A stretch of DNA of 9,000 bases from Pseudomonadota bacterium. GTDB taxonomy: Bacteria; Pseudomonadota; Alphaproteobacteria; Sphingomonadales; Sphingomonadaceae. Below the pieces are notes generated by a model. It was given only the letters and a program-made list of their open reading frames with translations, had not been told where the DNA came from and did no database searches. Below, one piece after another: positions 6,577 to 9,000 of this stretch. Location: assembly GCA_023432995.1 (NCBI GenBank), contig JAEZES010000242.1, positions 1 through 9,000 of the forward strand. Reading direction: 5' to 3'. Made by a program: the position numbers and the translations under genes. Position 1 is the first letter of the stretch. Each line of letters opens with the position of its first letter.

Positions 6577-6582
6577 AAGGAG
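6577..6582 (+). promoter_or_regulatory. strong ribosome binding site of the CBS gene
   Basis: AAGGAG lies 6 nt before ATG 6589 and is the best Shine-Dalgarno match in the window. It fixes the start even though the reading frame is open far upstream. Confidence 0.8.
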
Positions 6583-6588
6583 AGAGCG

Positions 6589-7014
6589 ATGAAGATCAAC
6601 GAATGCATGACCCGCGACGTGCGGGTGATCTCGCCCGAAGACACGATCGAGCGCGCCGCGCAGATCATGGGTCAGATCGATGCCGGGGTGTTGCCGGTCA
6701 GCGACGGCGACCGGCTCGTCGGCATGATCACCGATCGTGACATCGCCGTCCGCGGCGTGGCCGAGGGCTGCGGCCCCGACGCCAAGGTGCGCGACATCAT
6801 GAGCCAGGAGGTCCTGTACTGCTTCGACGACGAGGAAACCGACGAAGTGCTGGAGAACATGGGCGAGATTCAGGTGCGGCGGATGCCGGTCGTCGACCAC
6901 GACAAGCGCCTCGTCGGCATCGTCTCGATCGGTGACCTGTCGAAGCGGGAAAGGCGAGACAGCGGTGCGGCCCTGAGCGAGATCACCCGGCCGAGCGCGC
7001 GCCACTCGCAATAG
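6589..7014 (+). CDS. twin CBS-domain protein
   Basis: A 141-residue cytoplasmic protein consisting almost entirely of a pair of CBS domains (a Bateman module). The first spans about residues 7-57 (MTRDVRVISPEDTIERAAQIM... VLPVSDGDRLVGMITDRDIAVR). The second spans about 70-120 (IMSQEVLYCFDDEETDEVLENM... RRMPVVDHDKRLVGIVSIGDL). The short tail is hydrophilic. Such stand-alone modules generally bind adenosine nucleotides and act as energy or stress sensors, often through partner proteins. The ligand cannot be read here, but the GxITDRDI and GIVSIGDL segments, where Asp/Thr residues contact ribose in relatives, are present. ATG 6589 is clear, with AAGGAG at 6577-6582, 6 nt upstream. The frame is open further upstream, but that stretch lacks family similarity. 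An EcfG-like promoter lies 123 nt before the start, so general-stress induction is likely. Confidence 0.93.
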   Translation: MKINECMTRDVRVISPEDTIERAAQIMGQIDAGVLPVSDGDRLVGMITDRDIAVRGVAEGCGPDAKVRDIMSQEVLYCFDDEETDEVLENMGEIQVRRMPVVDHDKRLVGIVSIGDLSKRERRDSGAALSEITRPSARHSQ

Positions 7015-7056
7015 CGAGAAGGCTGCGAGGGCCGACGGGCTGTCGCGCGGTCGCCG

Positions 7057-7464
7057 TCAGCGGCGCGCCAGCCACCGCCCGACCCGCCACGTGACCAGCG
7101 CCGCGGCGGCGCCGCACAGCCCGTAGGGGAGCGCGGAATAGGCCATCAGGGCCACCCGCTCGTGGCTGCCCGCAGCATAAGTCAGGCTGACGAAGACCGC
7201 GGTCGCGGCAAAGCCGAGCGCGGCGGCGGCGAGCGCCCCGTCCAGACCGAGTCTGGCCAGCATCAGCCACAGCGGGACGCAAAACCCGGCGATAGCGAGG
7301 CCATAGACCAGCGAGACTTCGAGCAGCCCGCGAAAGACCAGTTCCGGGCCGATCGAGCTGTAGATGAAGGCCGCCGCGAGCAGCGCCCCGGTAGCGATGC
7401 CGGCACCCAGCGCCAGCCCGATGCGGCCGAGCGTGCGGCCGAGGCTGGCAGTATCCGCGGCCAT
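7057..7464 (-). CDS. four-helix integral membrane protein, unknown function
   Basis: A 135-residue hydrophobic protein with four predicted membrane spans: IGLALGAGIATGALLAAAFIY, VSLVYGLAIAGFCVPLWLML, ALAAAALGFAATAVFVSLTY and MAYSALPYGLCGAAAALVTW. Short basic ends (TLGR at the N-terminus, RVGRWLARR at the C-terminus) suggest that both termini are cytoplasmic. I do not recognise a family. ATG 7464 (MAADTASLG) is the best start: it follows the esterase stop by 10 nt and the hydrophobic pattern begins there. The frame remains open upstream inside the esterase gene but is only its shadow. No clear ribosome site is seen, so translation may depend on coupling to the esterase. Its TGA faces the CBS gene stop across 42 nt. 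Confidence 0.72.
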   Translation of the reverse strand: MAADTASLGRTLGRIGLALGAGIATGALLAAAFIYSSIGPELVFRGLLEVSLVYGLAIAGFCVPLWLMLARLGLDGALAAAALGFAATAVFVSLTYAAGSHERVALMAYSALPYGLCGAAAALVTWRVGRWLARR

Positions 7465-7474
7465 GGCCGGAACG

Positions 7475-8872
7475 CTACAGCCGGAAAGCGAGCAGCGCCC
7501 GCTCGAGCGCGCGATCGTCGAGCGCCAGCGCGCGCCTCGGCCGGTGCGCCTTGACCGGATCGCGGAACGGCAGCAGCCCGCTGCGCGGCCCGGCGAAGCG
7601 GGCCTCGTGCTCGTAGAACTCGGCGAAGCCGGGCCACGGCACGTGGCCTTCGGTGTGCTGGTACCAGCCGAGCTTGTAGTACGAGTCGGGGTCGCTGCCG
7701 GGGGCCGGCATCGGCTCGGTCGGTGTGGCCGCGCCGAACACCGCCCAGGCTGCCTGCGCGGCGCGGGTCGCCTGCCACATGCCGGTCGGGTCGACCCACG
7801 CATCGCCTTTCTCGGCGACGCCGCTGGTGATGAACAGCGGGCGCGGGGCGCGCAGCGCGATCAGGGTGTGGGCGTCGACCGGCAAGTTGGCCGTCGTCTG
7901 GTCGCCGCGGGCGTAGGCCATGACGTTGGGCGTGTACCAGTGGAACGCGCCCGAGCTGGCCATGTTCTCCCAGCGCTCGCCGAAATCGCGGCGCATCAGT
8001 TTGGCCCCGCCGGCGCCCGAGCTGGAAACGTTGGCGTCGGCGAAGGCATGATCGAAGGCCGCGGCCACGAGAACGCCCTTGCCGAACCGCGAGTGGCCCT
8101 GCAGCGAGATGCGTTCGCCGTCGATCCGCGGATCGCGCGCGAGTTCGACGCGCAACTGGCTCGCCCCCCAGGCCCAGGCGCGCAGCGCACCCCAGTCGTG
8201 TTGTTCGCGCGGCCAGCGGGCGAGGCCGATGACGCCCTGCTGCATCTGCGCGGCGGTGTCGGCCTGGAGCATCTGCGGCCGGTAGGCGACGTGGGCGAAG
8301 CCGCGGTCGAGCGCCATCCGCACGCCATCGGGCGGTGGCGGGCCGCCGAAGTTGGGCGTGCGGCCGCCCGGCCAGACGTAAGTGTAATCGATCAGGGCCG
8401 GGGCGCGGTCGGCCTGTGCGGGGAAGGTGATCGTGGCATCGATCGTCGGGCCCATCCGGCCGTCGGGCGCGATGACCTGCCCGGTCCATTGCTCGGCGAC
8501 GGCGCCGGGCTGCGCGGTGTCCACCGGGGCCTTGCTCCACACCACGCGAAACTGCGCGACGACCTCGGGAATCCGCCCGACCCAGTTGTCCTCGACCAGG
8601 CGCACGAGCTCGGCCCGGCGCGCGACCCATTGCTCGGGCGTGGGCACGGCCGAACTGGCGAACAGCGGCGGCAGCCCGAACGGCGCGATCTTGCTCTCGT
8701 CGGAATTGGCGGCGTACGGCGAATTGGCATCGCCGTCCGCGCCGCGCCGCAGCTCGCCGAACCCGAAGCGCGCGCGCTCCGCCGCGTGCACATCCTCCGC
8801 GGTCTGCGCGGTCGCTCCCCCTGCGGTGAACAGAGCCAGCGCGGCAGCCGCCGCGGCAAGCCATCGACCCAT
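7475..8872 (-). CDS. secreted CE15-type (glucuronoyl esterase-like) alpha/beta hydrolase
   Basis: A 465-residue exported hydrolase. The N-terminus MGRWLAAAAAALALFTAGGATAQ is a Sec signal peptide with ATA-Q cleavage after residue 22. The body has the CE15 layout: VWPGG and FAHVAYRPQ in the early alpha/beta core, WGALRAWAWGASQ, then nucleophile motif GHSRFGKG (Ser261, with Arg262 as in CE15 SRxGK). SSSGAGGAKLMRR and RPLFITSG follow, then GDAWVDPTGMWQATRAA and the histidine segment GWYQHTEGHVPW (His410 most likely catalytic). Glucuronoyl esterases cut ester links between lignin and glucuronoxylan. The canonical catalytic Glu, 23 residues after the nucleophile in fungal enzymes, is Ser284 here; Asp361 or Asp357 in the WVDP segment may substitute, as in many bacterial members. 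ATG 8872 is chosen because the signal peptide starts there and a G-rich GGGGTGG site lies about 5 nt upstream; the open frame continues to 8956. Family call good, substrate inferred. Confidence 0.85.
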   Translation of the reverse strand: MGRWLAAAAAALALFTAGGATAQTAEDVHAAERARFGFGELRRGADGDANSPYAANSDESKIAPFGLPPLFASSAVPTPEQWVARRAELVRLVEDNWVGRIPEVVAQFRVVWSKAPVDTAQPGAVAEQWTGQVIAPDGRMGPTIDATITFPAQADRAPALIDYTYVWPGGRTPNFGGPPPPDGVRMALDRGFAHVAYRPQMLQADTAAQMQQGVIGLARWPREQHDWGALRAWAWGASQLRVELARDPRIDGERISLQGHSRFGKGVLVAAAFDHAFADANVSSSGAGGAKLMRRDFGERWENMASSGAFHWYTPNVMAYARGDQTTANLPVDAHTLIALRAPRPLFITSGVAEKGDAWVDPTGMWQATRAAQAAWAVFGAATPTEPMPAPGSDPDSYYKLGWYQHTEGHVPWPGFAEFYEHEARFAGPRSGLLPFRDPVKAHRPRRALALDDRALERALLAFRL

Positions 8873-9000
8873 CGAACCACCCCGTCGTTCGGGAGCTCGA
8901 GCCACGCCCGCGGATGTCCTCTCCGCATCCTTCGGAGCGCGGTCGAGCCCCCCCATTGCCGGCTCCCGATCCCGAAGGGCTCCGACATGCCACTCATATC
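8873..9000. other. region upstream of the CE15 gene, no gene supported
   Basis: These 128 bases lie before the esterase start (minus strand) and run to the window edge. Two minus-strand frames remain open, but none shows a recognisable protein. Two small competing stems can be drawn, CTCCG with CGGAG and GGATG with CATCC (about 8913-8938). No clear -35/-10 pair was found. It probably holds the promoter of the esterase unit or the end of an unseen upstream gene. Confidence 0.3.

Noticed and set aside
5802..6668. A 288-codon minus-strand frame opposite the coiled-coil protein gene
   Set aside because: It has no motif or good start site, and the + strand gene has a clear ribosome site and coherent protein features.
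7034..7058. GACGG and CCGTC as a terminator between the CBS gene and the membrane-protein gene
   Set aside because: It has only 5 bp of stem with a 15-nt unpaired interior and no T-run, so it is not distinguishable from chance.
7263..8993. A 576-codon minus-strand frame overlapping the esterase in another phase
   Set aside because: The translation is Arg/Pro/Ala low-complexity sequence, whereas the other phase gives a signal peptide and the CE15 motifs.
1..9000. Search for mobile elements, CRISPR arrays, tRNA or rRNA genes
   Set aside because: No transposase or integrase, no repeated spacer pattern, no cloverleaf-like segment and no rRNA-like sequence was seen by reading.

Overview
The window reads as chromosomal DNA from a high-GC alphaproteobacterium, most likely a member of the Sphingomonadales (Sphingomonas/Erythrobacter type). 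This rests on the very GC-rich third codon positions, a recN to ligA repair-gene neighbourhood, a small DNA-adjacent hypothetical protein (5901-6440) that I associate from memory with sphingomonads, and a promoter (6442-6466) that fits the alphaproteobacterial EcfG general-stress consensus. No mobile element, tRNA, rRNA or CRISPR array was seen.

Left part (1-4836, + strand): the 3' end of recN is followed by a GNAT acetyltransferase, a small cysteine-rich lipoprotein, a DUF4240 protein with an apparent N-terminal export signal, and the complete NAD-dependent DNA ligase gene ligA. The genes overlap by 1, 4 and 4 nt, with a single 21-nt gap, so they are probably one translationally coupled unit. 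Two envelope-type genes are therefore wedged between two DNA repair genes. The DUF4240 gene has visibly less GC-biased codons than its neighbours.

Middle (4833-6440): ligA and a small membrane-protein gene on the - strand end inside the same CTAG tetranucleotide. That small gene lies just downstream of a short-chain dehydrogenase/reductase (SDR) gene on the same strand. A 59-nt divergent spacer separates the SDR gene from a + strand gene for a basic, coiled-coil, TolA-like protein.

Right part (6441-9000): a 148-nt leader region with an EcfG-like promoter and two GC hairpins precedes a twin-CBS-domain protein gene. Converging on it from the - strand is a two-gene unit: a secreted carbohydrate esterase of the CE15 (glucuronoyl esterase) type, followed after 10 nt by a four-helix membrane protein. 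The last 128 bases, upstream of the esterase, hold no gene I can support.

Overall the window is mostly ordinary core and accessory chromosome. The leads most worth following are the stress-type promoter of the CBS gene, the DUF4240/lipoprotein insertion between recN and ligA, and the CE15 esterase that lacks the canonical catalytic glutamate.
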